Assembly: GCA_021778415.1 (NCBI GenBank)
Contig: JAJYCL010000001.1
Location: 62,001 to 126,000 of the forward strand
Length of the DNA: 64,000 nt
Direction of reading: 5' to 3'
Source: a bacterium
GTDB lineage: Bacteria > Vulcanimicrobiota > Vulcanimicrobiia > Vulcanimicrobiales > Vulcanimicrobiaceae
The notes under the pieces are model-generated. The model was not told where the DNA came from, searched no databases, and worked only from the letters and a program-made list of their open reading frames with translations. The position numbers and the translations under genes are program-made. Below are positions 34,818 through 43,621 of this stretch, in pieces (position 1 is the stretch's first letter; the number at the start of each line of letters is the position of its first letter).

Positions 34818-36242
34818 TTAGACCACGGACGTTGCGTCCTCTTCTTGCTCTGATATTGGCGTGCGGCGTGCGATGCCCTCGGAGGTGGCCGCAACAGCGA
34901 CAGCCGAGGCCACGGCTTCGACGACGCGATGGTCGAAAATTGAGGGCACAATATACTCAGGCCCAAGTTCACGATCCGAGACCGAGGCCGCAATCGCCCT
35001 TGCGGCAGCGACTTTCATCGCATCGCTGATTCGCGTTGCGCGCGCGTCGAGCGCTCCTCGAAAAATGCCGGGAAACGAGAGCAAATTATTGATTTGATTG
35101 GGGTAATCCGAACGTCCCGTAGCCAGTACGGCGGCCACATCTCCGGCTTCCTCCGGCATGATCTCCGGCGTGGGGTTGGCCAGAGCGAAAACGATCGGAT
35201 CCTTCGCCATACACCGGATCATATCGACCGTCAAGGTTCCGGGTGCGGAGACACCGATGAAGGCGTCGGCGCCCTCAAGCACATCGCCGAGCGAGCCGCT
35301 GCGATTCCGGCTATTGGTATGCTCGGCTAGCCAGCTCCAATGCGAACGATCATACCGTTCGCCGCGCCGTAGCGCGCCATTACGATCAACGGGAATAATA
35401 TCACCGACACCAAGATGCAAGAGCATTTTCATCGTCGCCGTTCCCGCCGCTCCCGTTCCGGCGACGACGATCGTCATATCGGAAAGTTTTTTCCCGACGA
35501 CACGGCTTGCATTCATCAAAGCGGCCACGACGACGACGGCTGTTCCATGTTGGTCGTCATGCATCACCGGAATATCCAGACGCCCTTGCAATCGCTCTTC
35601 AATTTCAAAGCATCGCGGTGCGGAAATATCTTCGAGATTGATTCCACCGAACACCGGCGCGATATGAACGACCGTATCGACAATTTCATCAACATTCATC
35701 GTATCGATGCAAATGGGAAACGCATCGATATTGGCAAATCGCTTAAACAGCATCGCTTTGCCTTCCATGACCGGAATGGCACCAAGCGCACCGATTTCAC
35801 CTAAGCCGAGAACGGCGCTCCCATCGGTGACGACGGCGACGCAATTGCGTTTCATCGTGAGCGCATGAGCTTTGCGGGGATCCGCGGCGATGGCCATTGC
35901 AACGCGCGCAACACCGGGCGTATAGAGCATTGCAAGATCGGCCCGTGTCTTTATTGGAATCTTCGGTTCGATCGAAAGTTTCCCGCCGAGATGCGCTAAG
36001 AACGTCGAATCGGAAAAACTGACAATGCGCATATCCGGGAGGGCACGAATCGACCGTTGCAATTCGCGCACCAAATGCTCGGATGGTATGGTAACGGTAA
36101 TATCTCGAATCACTCGCGAATGTGAGGCGCTTCGCATATCGACGCCCTGCACGCTCGCTCCGGCATCGCTCATGGCTGCAGCCAACGCCGCGAACGCCCC
36201 GGGCTGAGCATTCATTTCGATGCGCAGCGTCATCGTTACCAC
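34818..36242 (-). CDS. NAD(P)-dependent malic enzyme with N-terminal ACT domain
   Basis: Decarboxylates malate to pyruvate. 474 residues: an N-terminal ACT domain (about 1-85, LRIEMNAQPGAFAALAAAM), then the malic enzyme domain (KIPIKTRADLAMLYTPGVARV, KRNCVAVVTDGSAVLGLG, VMEGKAMLFKRFA, DIPVMHDDQHGTAV) and the NAD-binding domain (IVVAGTGAAGTATMKMLL, FALANPTPEI). The ACT domain suggests allosteric control by an amino acid or other small ligand. GTG 36242 and ATG 36233 are both possible starts. It is packed between tldE and the regulator gene. Confidence 0.92.
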   Translation of the reverse strand: MVTMTLRIEMNAQPGAFAALAAAMSDAGASVQGVDMRSASHSRVIRDITVTIPSEHLVRELQRSIRALPDMRIVSFSDSTFLAHLGGKLSIEPKIPIKTRADLAMLYTPGVARVAMAIAADPRKAHALTMKRNCVAVVTDGSAVLGLGEIGALGAIPVMEGKAMLFKRFANIDAFPICIDTMNVDEIVDTVVHIAPVFGGINLEDISAPRCFEIEERLQGRLDIPVMHDDQHGTAVVVVAALMNASRVVGKKLSDMTIVVAGTGAAGTATMKMLLHLGVGDIIPVDRNGALRRGERYDRSHWSWLAEHTNSRNRSGSLGDVLEGADAFIGVSAPGTLTVDMIRCMAKDPIVFALANPTPEIMPEEAGDVAAVLATGRSDYPNQINNLLSFPGIFRGALDARATRISDAMKVAAARAIAASVSDRELGPEYIVPSIFDHRVVEAVASAVAVAATSEGIARRTPISEQEEDATSVV

Positions 36243-36244
36243 AA

Positions 36245-37582
36245 TTATGCGCCGCCTATAGACATCTCGTGAACGCGAAACGACGGCGAGACGATACTCG
36301 CATCGTAGATGAGATCGCTTCCGACGGCATCGATTCCCATAAGCATGTGACCCATTTCCGAGGCGATGGTAAATTCCTCAACCGGATAGGCGATCTCACC
36401 GTTTTCAATATAGAGGCCTCGGGCTCCCCGCGAATAGCTTCCGCTTGCATGTTCGTGAGCGAATCCGATGATATCGAGTACCAAAATGCCTCGTTTTGTC
36501 GTCGCGATCAGCTCATCGAGTGCCGATGTGCCAACAGCGAGAGCGAAGGTTGTCGGGCCAACGCCCCCGCCGGACGCGTTTCCTGTCGATGTGATGCCGA
36601 GTTTCCGCCCATAGTACGTATCGCTGAGAAACGAACGCAGTATTCCATTTTCGAGAACAACCGTCTCTTGCGTTGCAACCCCTTGTGCATCGAATGGGCT
36701 ACTCCCCAAGGCTCGTGGAATCCGGCCATTGTCCGTGATGTGCACCAGCGAACTCCCGACACGCTCGCCGATTTTATCGGCCAACCAAGAATTTCCAATA
36801 GCAACATTAGCGGCACTACACGCAGAAAAAAGATCGCCGAGCACGGCGGCAGCAACATCGCGCTCGAAGATCACCGACATGGCGCCGGTCGGTGCTTTTC
36901 GTGCACCAAAGAGCTCCGTTGCTCGCCGCGCCGCCATGGTAGCAACCGACGCGCAAGAATCCAATGCATCCAGATATCGGGCTGCCGTTCCAAAATGGGC
37001 GGTGCGTTTTGTCTGCCCGTCGAGGGCCAGCGGCGAGGCCGAGCGGCTCGCGCGCGTCGCGGTATAGGCTCTCGCAAAACCCGCAGAATTTGCCAGAGCA
37101 ACACCGATCGTGGCATCGCTATAGTACGAGGAACCACCATCGACGATACGCCGATCCGCTTGCCGCAAAGCACGTTCCATCTCCAACGCGTCGAATAAGC
37201 GATCATCGTCGGCTCGTTCGTCTACAGCCCGATCGAAAAGTTGTAATGCTTCGCCATCATCCTGAGCAAAAGAATCGGGAAGGCCGAGCAAGGGATCGAT
37301 ACCAACATATTCGGCTGCCCGTACGGCGCGTTCGACGATCGCATCGAGTTGCGTCGGATCAACCTCCGTCGTCGATAACGTAGCACGCCGCCCGTTGCAC
37401 ATCACGCGCAACGTTAACGTACTTGTATCGGAGCGATTAAGGGAGAGAATGCGTTCCCCGCGCGCCTCAGCCGAAAAGCGACGAGCAGTCGTCACCTCGG
37501 CTTCGGCTTGATCGGCACCCTTCGCTCGTGCGCGACGAATGGCATCGACGGCACGCTCGAGCGCAACATCGGCCTTACGCAT
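36245..37582 (-). CDS. tldE: TldE/PmbA-family protein (metalloprotease partner)
   Basis: 445 residues of the PmbA/TldD fold without the HExxH zinc motif, as expected for the TldE subunit. Recognisable segments include EVTTARRFSAEARGERI, SDTYYGRKLGITSTGNASGG and ENGEIAYPVEEFTIASEMGHML. With TldD it forms a heterodimeric peptidase that degrades unfolded peptides or matures modified peptides such as microcins. No RiPP precursor was seen nearby. Overlaps tldD by 8 bases. Confidence 0.88.
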   Translation of the reverse strand: MRKADVALERAVDAIRRARAKGADQAEAEVTTARRFSAEARGERILSLNRSDTSTLTLRVMCNGRRATLSTTEVDPTQLDAIVERAVRAAEYVGIDPLLGLPDSFAQDDGEALQLFDRAVDERADDDRLFDALEMERALRQADRRIVDGGSSYYSDATIGVALANSAGFARAYTATRASRSASPLALDGQTKRTAHFGTAARYLDALDSCASVATMAARRATELFGARKAPTGAMSVIFERDVAAAVLGDLFSACSAANVAIGNSWLADKIGERVGSSLVHITDNGRIPRALGSSPFDAQGVATQETVVLENGILRSFLSDTYYGRKLGITSTGNASGGGVGPTTFALAVGTSALDELIATTKRGILVLDIIGFAHEHASGSYSRGARGLYIENGEIAYPVEEFTIASEMGHMLMGIDAVGSDLIYDASIVSPSFRVHEMSIGGA

Positions 37583-38966
37583 CGGCCGTGCCTCCGACGG
37601 TGACGGCTGAAATTTTCACCGTGGGCATTCCGACACCAACGGGAACGTACTGTCCATTTTTTCCACACGTATAATGCCTTCGTGCCAATTGCGCATCGTG
37701 CCCGACGGCGGTCACGCGCGTCATGATGTCCGGCCCGTTGCCAATGATCGTGGCGTTCTTTATCGGCGCAGTAATCCGGCCATCTTCCACAAGATACCCC
37801 TCGGCGATCATAAAGACGAAATCTCCGCGGCTAATTTCAACTTGCCCACCGGCAAACGATTTTGCGTAGATGCCATGTTTTGTGGAAGAGATAATCTCAT
37901 CAAGCGTGGACGTACCGGCCGGCATATACGTGTTGCACATACGCGGTAGCGGCAAATGAGCAAACGATTGTCGTCGCCCGTTACCCGTGCGGGCCATGCC
38001 CAGTACTCCGGCGTTAATTTCATCGAGCAGATACCCGCGTAAAATTCCGTTTTCCACGAGCACGGTATGTGCCCCCGGATTCCCCTCATCATCGCAGGCG
38101 ATGCTGCCACGTTCTTCGGGAAGATTGCCGTCGTCGTAGATTGTGACCAAGTCACTCGCGACGCGCTCTCCGATCCGGCCGGCATAGAGCGACGTTCCTT
38201 TGGCGTTGAAATCGCCTTCTAAGCCGTGTCCAACGGCCTCATGAAGCAAGACGCCACCGCCACCGGCACCGACGATCATCTCCATTTCCCCCGACGGCGC
38301 GGGACGCGCATCCATATTCAAGAGGGCGATACGCGCCGCATCGGCTGCCAATTCTTCAACGGGATGCGTCGTAAAATACTCGAGGCTCGTTCGACCACCA
38401 TCGGCGGCGTAGCCCGATCCGCGTTGGCCTCCCGATCCCGCGATCGCTTGCACGCCGAAGGTCAACATCGGTCGACGATCATGCACGCGACGCCCGTCGC
38501 TTGTGGCAATCCAGATTTCTTGCACTTCATCGGCAACGTGAGCGTTCACCGCGGAGATGCGCGAATCGGCGGCACGCGCGGTGGATTCCGCGCGCTCAAG
38601 AAGTTTGGCAAATGCGGCAGCATCACCAAGTGATTCACGTTGCGGATACAACGTTGGCAGGTGCCCAGCAATGCGCGCAGCACGAGCGCTTCCGGCGGGT
38701 GAGTGACGAGCGATGAGCGATGCCGATTGTGCGGCCGCCAAAAGTGCCGCCTCGGAAATATCCTCGGAGTAAGCGTACCCTGCCGACTCGCCGCAGACAA
38801 CACGAATCCCGACGCCCGTACTCGCGACAACAATGCCCTCATGAACCTGACCATTCTGCAACCGAAAGGCCAGCGTCGAACGACGCTCTGCAAAGACATC
38901 GGAAAATTCCCCGCCGTAGCGCAGAGCGGCTTGGAATATCCGCGCCAAAAGGGCTTCATCGATCAT
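37575..38966 (-). CDS. tldD: TldD-family metalloprotease
   Basis: 463 residues from ATG 38966 with AAGGAG seven bases upstream. The zinc-binding HEAVGHGLEGD is intact, and TSLYAGRIGERVASDLVTIYDDG, RMCNTYMPAG and FVFMIAEGYLVEDGRI match the family. This is the catalytic partner of the adjacent TldE. Substrate unknown; peptides from the many peptidases around it are possible clients. Confidence 0.92.
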   Translation of the reverse strand: MIDEALLARIFQAALRYGGEFSDVFAERRSTLAFRLQNGQVHEGIVVASTGVGIRVVCGESAGYAYSEDISEAALLAAAQSASLIARHSPAGSARAARIAGHLPTLYPQRESLGDAAAFAKLLERAESTARAADSRISAVNAHVADEVQEIWIATSDGRRVHDRRPMLTFGVQAIAGSGGQRGSGYAADGGRTSLEYFTTHPVEELAADAARIALLNMDARPAPSGEMEMIVGAGGGGVLLHEAVGHGLEGDFNAKGTSLYAGRIGERVASDLVTIYDDGNLPEERGSIACDDEGNPGAHTVLVENGILRGYLLDEINAGVLGMARTGNGRRQSFAHLPLPRMCNTYMPAGTSTLDEIISSTKHGIYAKSFAGGQVEISRGDFVFMIAEGYLVEDGRITAPIKNATIIGNGPDIMTRVTAVGHDAQLARRHYTCGKNGQYVPVGVGMPTVKISAVTVGGTADA

Positions 38967-38980
38967 ACCCGGCTCCTTCG

Positions 38981-40369
38981 CTACCAACGAGCAATCGCAT
39001 CCAACACGTGCGCAAAGGCCGTATCTGGATCGTTTTGTGACGCATCGACGGCGAATGCGAACACAACCGTTCCATGGTGAGCAGTGCGCAGATAACCGAC
39101 GAGTGCGCTCACTCCATCGAGATGCCCCGTTTTGGCGCGAAGTCGCCCATCCGCCGCACCGAAATCATCGTCTTGTAGGGTTCCGTGACCGCTCCCCGGG
39201 AGCAATCCTTGCAGTTCATACCGCTCTCGAACGAGCAGAAACGCCAACGCGCGCATGGTGATGCGATTTTGATGCGATAGCCCGCTTCCGTCGATAAGAC
39301 GAAAACCTCGTAACGGAATTCCGAGGTGCCGAAGATAGCCCAGCTCATACTTCAGACCGATGCGGTCATTTCCGATACCACCGATGCGACGCGAAATGGC
39401 AACAAGCACTTGCTCGGCGATGTGGTTATTGGATTCGAGTAACATCCGGCGCAACACCGCTCGCAGTGGAAGGCCGCGATGCGTCCAGAGCACTTGTCCG
39501 CCCCAACCGGATGAACCGATAACGCGTTTGGGACCAACATGAATGCCCGCCTGCACGAGCATTGCGTGCAATACGGAGAGCAGATCATGCGGCATTCCGT
39601 GCAACGGAAGCCAAAACTGCCGATGTTCGTTTGGAGCAATCGTCCCGCTCAACGTATACCTGTTGGGACCATCCGGAACAACATCCACGCTTCCCGGTAC
39701 TGCGCTGGAAAGAACACCATTGCGAATGGTAACGAGACTGCCGTCCGGATGCACGGTGATACGCGCCTTCATGCCCAACCTTGCGGCAGTAACATGCACT
39801 TCTACGGTATCCTGATCTAACGACAATCCACTTGTTGGGGCTTGAAAGCCTTCATCGTCATCCTCCGGGTTCCAAGTGGGATTCAGCTCCGGCGTCGTTA
39901 CGGCAGTACCATCGACGCCGATGCCGGCGATCTGGCGAACGCCCTCCCGAACGAGTTCGCGCACACCGGCTCGCAATGTTTGGCGCGTCAAGAGCGGGTC
40001 TCCCGATCCGACGAACCACAGCATCGGAGCACCATCCGGCGTGGGCATGGCAATGAAACGGCTCGCGAAGCGAAATTGAGGACCAAGGACGTGCAACGCG
40101 GTAACGGTGACCAGGAGTTTTTGCGTCGATGCGGCGACGAGCGGCGTTACCGACGCGTCGTTATACAGCAATCGGCCATCGGATGAAAGCACGACCAAAC
40201 CGTGACGGGAACTGCCAACCAACGCGGGCGAAAAAAGCGCACGGTACGGCGGCGCGCTGCCAAGTAGCAGCGCGGCAAGGACAACGACGAACGCCTTCCC
40301 GACCGAGTTAGCGAGGATCGAGGGCTGCAATCCGTTCAGCAAGCTTTCTGTTTTCGGTGCGAAGTGCAT
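38981..40369 (-). CDS. dacB: D-alanyl-D-alanine carboxypeptidase/endopeptidase (PBP4/DacB, S13)
   Basis: Penicillin-binding protein of the PBP4 class, acting on periplasmic peptidoglycan. Active-site motifs are complete: SxxK as ASTQK, SxN as SNN (LLESNNHIAEQ) and KTG (LRAKTGHLDG). A hydrophobic signal segment (VGKAFVVVLAALLLGSA) precedes the domain. ATG 40369 is one start; TTG 40330 would give a more normal signal peptide. Both overlap the end of the M1 aminopeptidase gene. The stop is 14 bases before tldD. Confidence 0.88.
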   Translation of the reverse strand: MHFAPKTESLLNGLQPSILANSVGKAFVVVLAALLLGSAPPYRALFSPALVGSSRHGLVVLSSDGRLLYNDASVTPLVAASTQKLLVTVTALHVLGPQFRFASRFIAMPTPDGAPMLWFVGSGDPLLTRQTLRAGVRELVREGVRQIAGIGVDGTAVTTPELNPTWNPEDDDEGFQAPTSGLSLDQDTVEVHVTAARLGMKARITVHPDGSLVTIRNGVLSSAVPGSVDVVPDGPNRYTLSGTIAPNEHRQFWLPLHGMPHDLLSVLHAMLVQAGIHVGPKRVIGSSGWGGQVLWTHRGLPLRAVLRRMLLESNNHIAEQVLVAISRRIGGIGNDRIGLKYELGYLRHLGIPLRGFRLIDGSGLSHQNRITMRALAFLLVRERYELQGLLPGSGHGTLQDDDFGAADGRLRAKTGHLDGVSALVGYLRTAHHGTVVFAFAVDASQNDPDTAFAHVLDAIARW

Positions 40370-42866
40370 CGAGATCGGAGCGTAATGCTTCAACTTGCGC
40401 CGGAACGCTACGAGCTTCTTGAATACGCAGAATGGCTTCGGCGGCATCGCGACGGACTCGCCCATCGAAGCCGGAGACGGAAAGCCGCGACAGCGACGGA
40501 ATGAGGCGCGCATCCCCTAGGGACTCGGCAGCGGCAATCGCTCCCAACTGGACAAGAAATTGGGCATCATCGAGCAGAAGATCCAAGGCTTGAACCACGG
40601 TACTCCGCTGGTTCTCGATGAGCGCCCCTATGCGCGCTAACGCTCCGGGCACTGCTCGACGCAACCCTTCGTCGCGACCGGGATCGGCACAGAGAATCGC
40701 ACTATCGATAACTCGTTCATCTGCAAGTTCGGCCATACCGCGCAACGCGGCCGCTTCGATCGTGCCATTCCAACTGTGTTCCGAAACAAACGACTGCAGC
40801 ACATCAAACGCTCGCTCATCGCGAGTCTTTCCAAGCGATGTCAGTGCGGCAGCTTGCACAAAATACGACGCATCGCCTTTGGCAACGGGGAGTAGCGCAT
40901 CGGCTGCCGTCGCATCGCGGAAATTCCCGAGTCCTTGCGCAGCCGCACGGCGCACCTTCGGATGTGCGTGAGTAAGGGCAGTCATTAACAGTTCTTGAGC
41001 CCACGGTGCCCGCGTCTTTGCCAGCGCAGAACACAGTTCGTCGAGCACGCCCCAGAACGGTTCGTTGCGCAGCGCATCGGCGAGCGCCGTGCGTGCTTTT
41101 GCACTACCATCCTTGCAGAGCGCCCGGGCCGCGCGAATACGAGCGATCGGATCGGGATCGTGTGCAAGAATAGCGATCAGATCATCTGCGCCGAATACGA
41201 ACGTCATTTCCGACAGCACATAGGCTCCCGGATCCAAGCGAACGAGTTTCGGACGGCTCGGTGCATGAATTGCCAGTGTCGTGTGTGGGCCGTCGATATG
41301 CATGGCGACGCGACGTTCATCGCCGATTGCATCGGGGCCGACATTGGACAGCCCGCCGTCGCTCAGACTTTGGCACGAACCAACGATGAGATCGAACGTA
41401 AATGCCGGATGGGTATCATCGATTGTTTGCTTTTGATCGACGGTGACGATCAGCACACGTCGTTCTTCATCCCAGCGAAGATCGATGTCGAGTTGCGGAT
41501 GCCCGGCATCGAAAACCCAACGATCGAAGAATCCTCGCATATTGCGCCCGGTCGACGTTTCAATCGCTCGAATGAGATCGATTGTCTCAACGTTTTTCGT
41601 TGCATTGCTGGCAACATAGGTTTGAATCGCTCGCCAAAACCGTGCCTCGCCGAGTTCACCGCGCAACATATGCAAGACGGCGCCACCCTTCTCGTACAAA
41701 TGGCGATCGAACAGTTCGATGGGATCACGGAAGCGATTGCATACGATTGGACGACGATAGCGATCGGAATCCTCATCGACGTAGCGCGCAACGCAGCCGA
41801 AGACATCATACAGATACTCATCCCAGCCCAGATCCGCCTCGCGCCATACGCATTCAAAATAGGTGGCAAAGCCTTCGTTAAGCCAGGCATGCGACCAATC
41901 GCGACAAGTGAGCAGATCGCCGAACCATTGGTGGGCTAGTTCGTGCGAAACCAACGGATCCGATGAGAAATCCAGGTGAGCTCGTGCATCGTGGAGCGTT
42001 CGATCCGTCTGCGTCGTCGCCGATGTATTTTCCATGCCGCCGAAGATAAACTCGGCGACGGCAATTTGCGTGTACCGTGCATACGGATACGGCATCGCTG
42101 TTTTCTTTTCGAAACATTCGATCATCGCCGGAGTTGCGCCGAACGAACGTTTCCCATCTTCTTGTCGCCCAGGAAGCACGGAAAACGAAACAGGGACAGC
42201 GTTCTTTCCCGCCGTTCCTTGCTCGATTTCAGCGAAGGGACCAACGACGAGCGTCAGCAGATACGTGCTATGGGGAACATGTTGTTCGTACCGATACGTC
42301 GTCGTATCGCCCTCATCGCGTTTTTCCATGAGCGCGCCGTTGGATAGCGCATAAAGCCCTTTGGGGACAATGATCGTCGCCGATGTCGTCTGCTTTTCAT
42401 GCGGATAATCAAAGCATGGCAACCAATAGCGCGCATTCTCATCTTGACTCTGCGTCCACGCATGCGCGGGGCGTTGCGGATGATCGTCATCGGGGAGAAT
42501 AAAAAACAACCCGGCGCGCGGATTGCTCACCGAGTAGGTGATCGCAACATTGCCTTGCGCTCCGGCTGGAATGGCTGGAGAAAAATGCACGTGAAGGCGA
42601 TCATCGCGATGTTCGAACGTGCAGCCGTATCCGGGCGCCTCAACCTGTGCGATACGAAGATCGACGGCATCGAGTTCTACGCGTTCAACCGGTTCATCGA
42701 GGGCACGAATGGTCGTCGTACAGACACCTTCGAGGCGGCGCTCGGCGAGGAATGGTCGCAGATGAAGATCGATGTGTTCGACGCGGACGCGCTTATCCGG
42801 GCCGTAATTGGATCGCGCGCCGGGCAGCGCAAACGCACGGTGGGAATCGTTCAAAACTCTCTTCAT
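40308..42866 (-). CDS. M1-family zinc aminopeptidase with HEAT-like repeats
   Basis: 852 residues. N-terminal beta domain, then the gluzincin core with the exopeptidase motif GGMEN and HELAHQWFGD followed by NEGFATYFE, so all zinc and catalytic residues are present. From about residue 560 on are helical HEAT/ARM-like repeats (ILAHDPDPIARIRAARALC, THAHPKVRRAAAQGLGNFRD), ending in a coiled coil (ALRTENRKLAERIAAL). No signal peptide. It would trim N-terminal residues from peptides, consistent with the peptide-use theme of the region. Confidence 0.92.
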   Translation of the reverse strand: MKRVLNDSHRAFALPGARSNYGPDKRVRVEHIDLHLRPFLAERRLEGVCTTTIRALDEPVERVELDAVDLRIAQVEAPGYGCTFEHRDDRLHVHFSPAIPAGAQGNVAITYSVSNPRAGLFFILPDDDHPQRPAHAWTQSQDENARYWLPCFDYPHEKQTTSATIIVPKGLYALSNGALMEKRDEGDTTTYRYEQHVPHSTYLLTLVVGPFAEIEQGTAGKNAVPVSFSVLPGRQEDGKRSFGATPAMIECFEKKTAMPYPYARYTQIAVAEFIFGGMENTSATTQTDRTLHDARAHLDFSSDPLVSHELAHQWFGDLLTCRDWSHAWLNEGFATYFECVWREADLGWDEYLYDVFGCVARYVDEDSDRYRRPIVCNRFRDPIELFDRHLYEKGGAVLHMLRGELGEARFWRAIQTYVASNATKNVETIDLIRAIETSTGRNMRGFFDRWVFDAGHPQLDIDLRWDEERRVLIVTVDQKQTIDDTHPAFTFDLIVGSCQSLSDGGLSNVGPDAIGDERRVAMHIDGPHTTLAIHAPSRPKLVRLDPGAYVLSEMTFVFGADDLIAILAHDPDPIARIRAARALCKDGSAKARTALADALRNEPFWGVLDELCSALAKTRAPWAQELLMTALTHAHPKVRRAAAQGLGNFRDATAADALLPVAKGDASYFVQAAALTSLGKTRDERAFDVLQSFVSEHSWNGTIEAAALRGMAELADERVIDSAILCADPGRDEGLRRAVPGALARIGALIENQRSTVVQALDLLLDDAQFLVQLGAIAAAESLGDARLIPSLSRLSVSGFDGRVRRDAAEAILRIQEARSVPAQVEALRSDLDALRTENRKLAERIAALDPR

Positions 42867-42883
42867 GGAAGCGCCCCTGTTCG

Positions 42884-43618
42884 TTAGCGACTAGGGAGCA
42901 CCCCGCCATCGACGGCTAAGACCGCGCCTGTTACGAAACTCGCCTCCGCTGCGACAAAAAACCGAACCGCATCCGCGATATCTTCAAAGCTTCCGATCCC
43001 GCGGGCGCGAGCGGCTTCTCTCGTCAGGTCCTTTTCACGAATATCGCCGGGTTCGAGCATGTTGAGCGTGATGCCGTTTGCGGCTTCTTCGACGGCGATT
43101 GTTCGGCCCAGGGCAACGAGCGCGCTCTTGGCCGCCAGATGCAAGCCGAAGGCCGGCATCGGTTGCGTCTGCGCCGATCCGTGCATGCCAAAGAGGACGA
43201 TCCGGCCGAACTGCGCGGCCCGCATGGCCGGAAGCACCGCTTGCAGAGCCAACATCGCGCTGCGCACGTTGCCATCGAACATCGCCTGATAATCGTCCAC
43301 GGTCGTTTTAGCAAATCGCGCAATATGTAACGGCCCGACGCCGTGCACCAGGGTATCGAACGGCCCTTCGGCTTGCACAAACGCCGCAAGTTCACGGACG
43401 ATCTCATCGGCAGGAGCAAAAAAATCGATCTGCGTCGAGGAAGCCGATGCCCCGGCGGCGTGTAATTCCGCGAGGACGCGGTCCGGCGACGTGCGATAGT
43501 GCGTCATCGCGACGTGCGAAAATCCATTTCGCGCCAACGCAACGGCAACGCCCGCGCAGAGCCCGGACGCGGCTCCCGTTACAAGCGCACGACGAAGATG
43601 TGGCGCATTCGCTGGCAC
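42884..43618 (-). CDS. Short-chain dehydrogenase/reductase-fold protein with altered catalytic Tyr
   Basis: 244 residues with the SDR glycine motif VTGAASGLCAG, the NAG-like segment VHGVGPL, and the C-terminal ASFVTGAVLAVDGGV. It resembles FabG/FabI-like reductases. At the usual YxxxK site the sequence reads HLAAK, so Tyr is His, and the catalytic Ser region reads LFGMHGSAQ. Lys is kept. The reductase activity is therefore doubtful or the mechanism differs. It sits between the RND gene (3-base gap) and the M1 aminopeptidase gene. Confidence 0.78.
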   Translation of the reverse strand: MPANAPHLRRALVTGAASGLCAGVAVALARNGFSHVAMTHYRTSPDRVLAELHAAGASASSTQIDFFAPADEIVRELAAFVQAEGPFDTLVHGVGPLHIARFAKTTVDDYQAMFDGNVRSAMLALQAVLPAMRAAQFGRIVLFGMHGSAQTQPMPAFGLHLAAKSALVALGRTIAVEEAANGITLNMLEPGDIREKDLTREAARARGIGSFEDIADAVRFFVAAEASFVTGAVLAVDGGVLPSR

Positions 43619-43621
43619 GCC

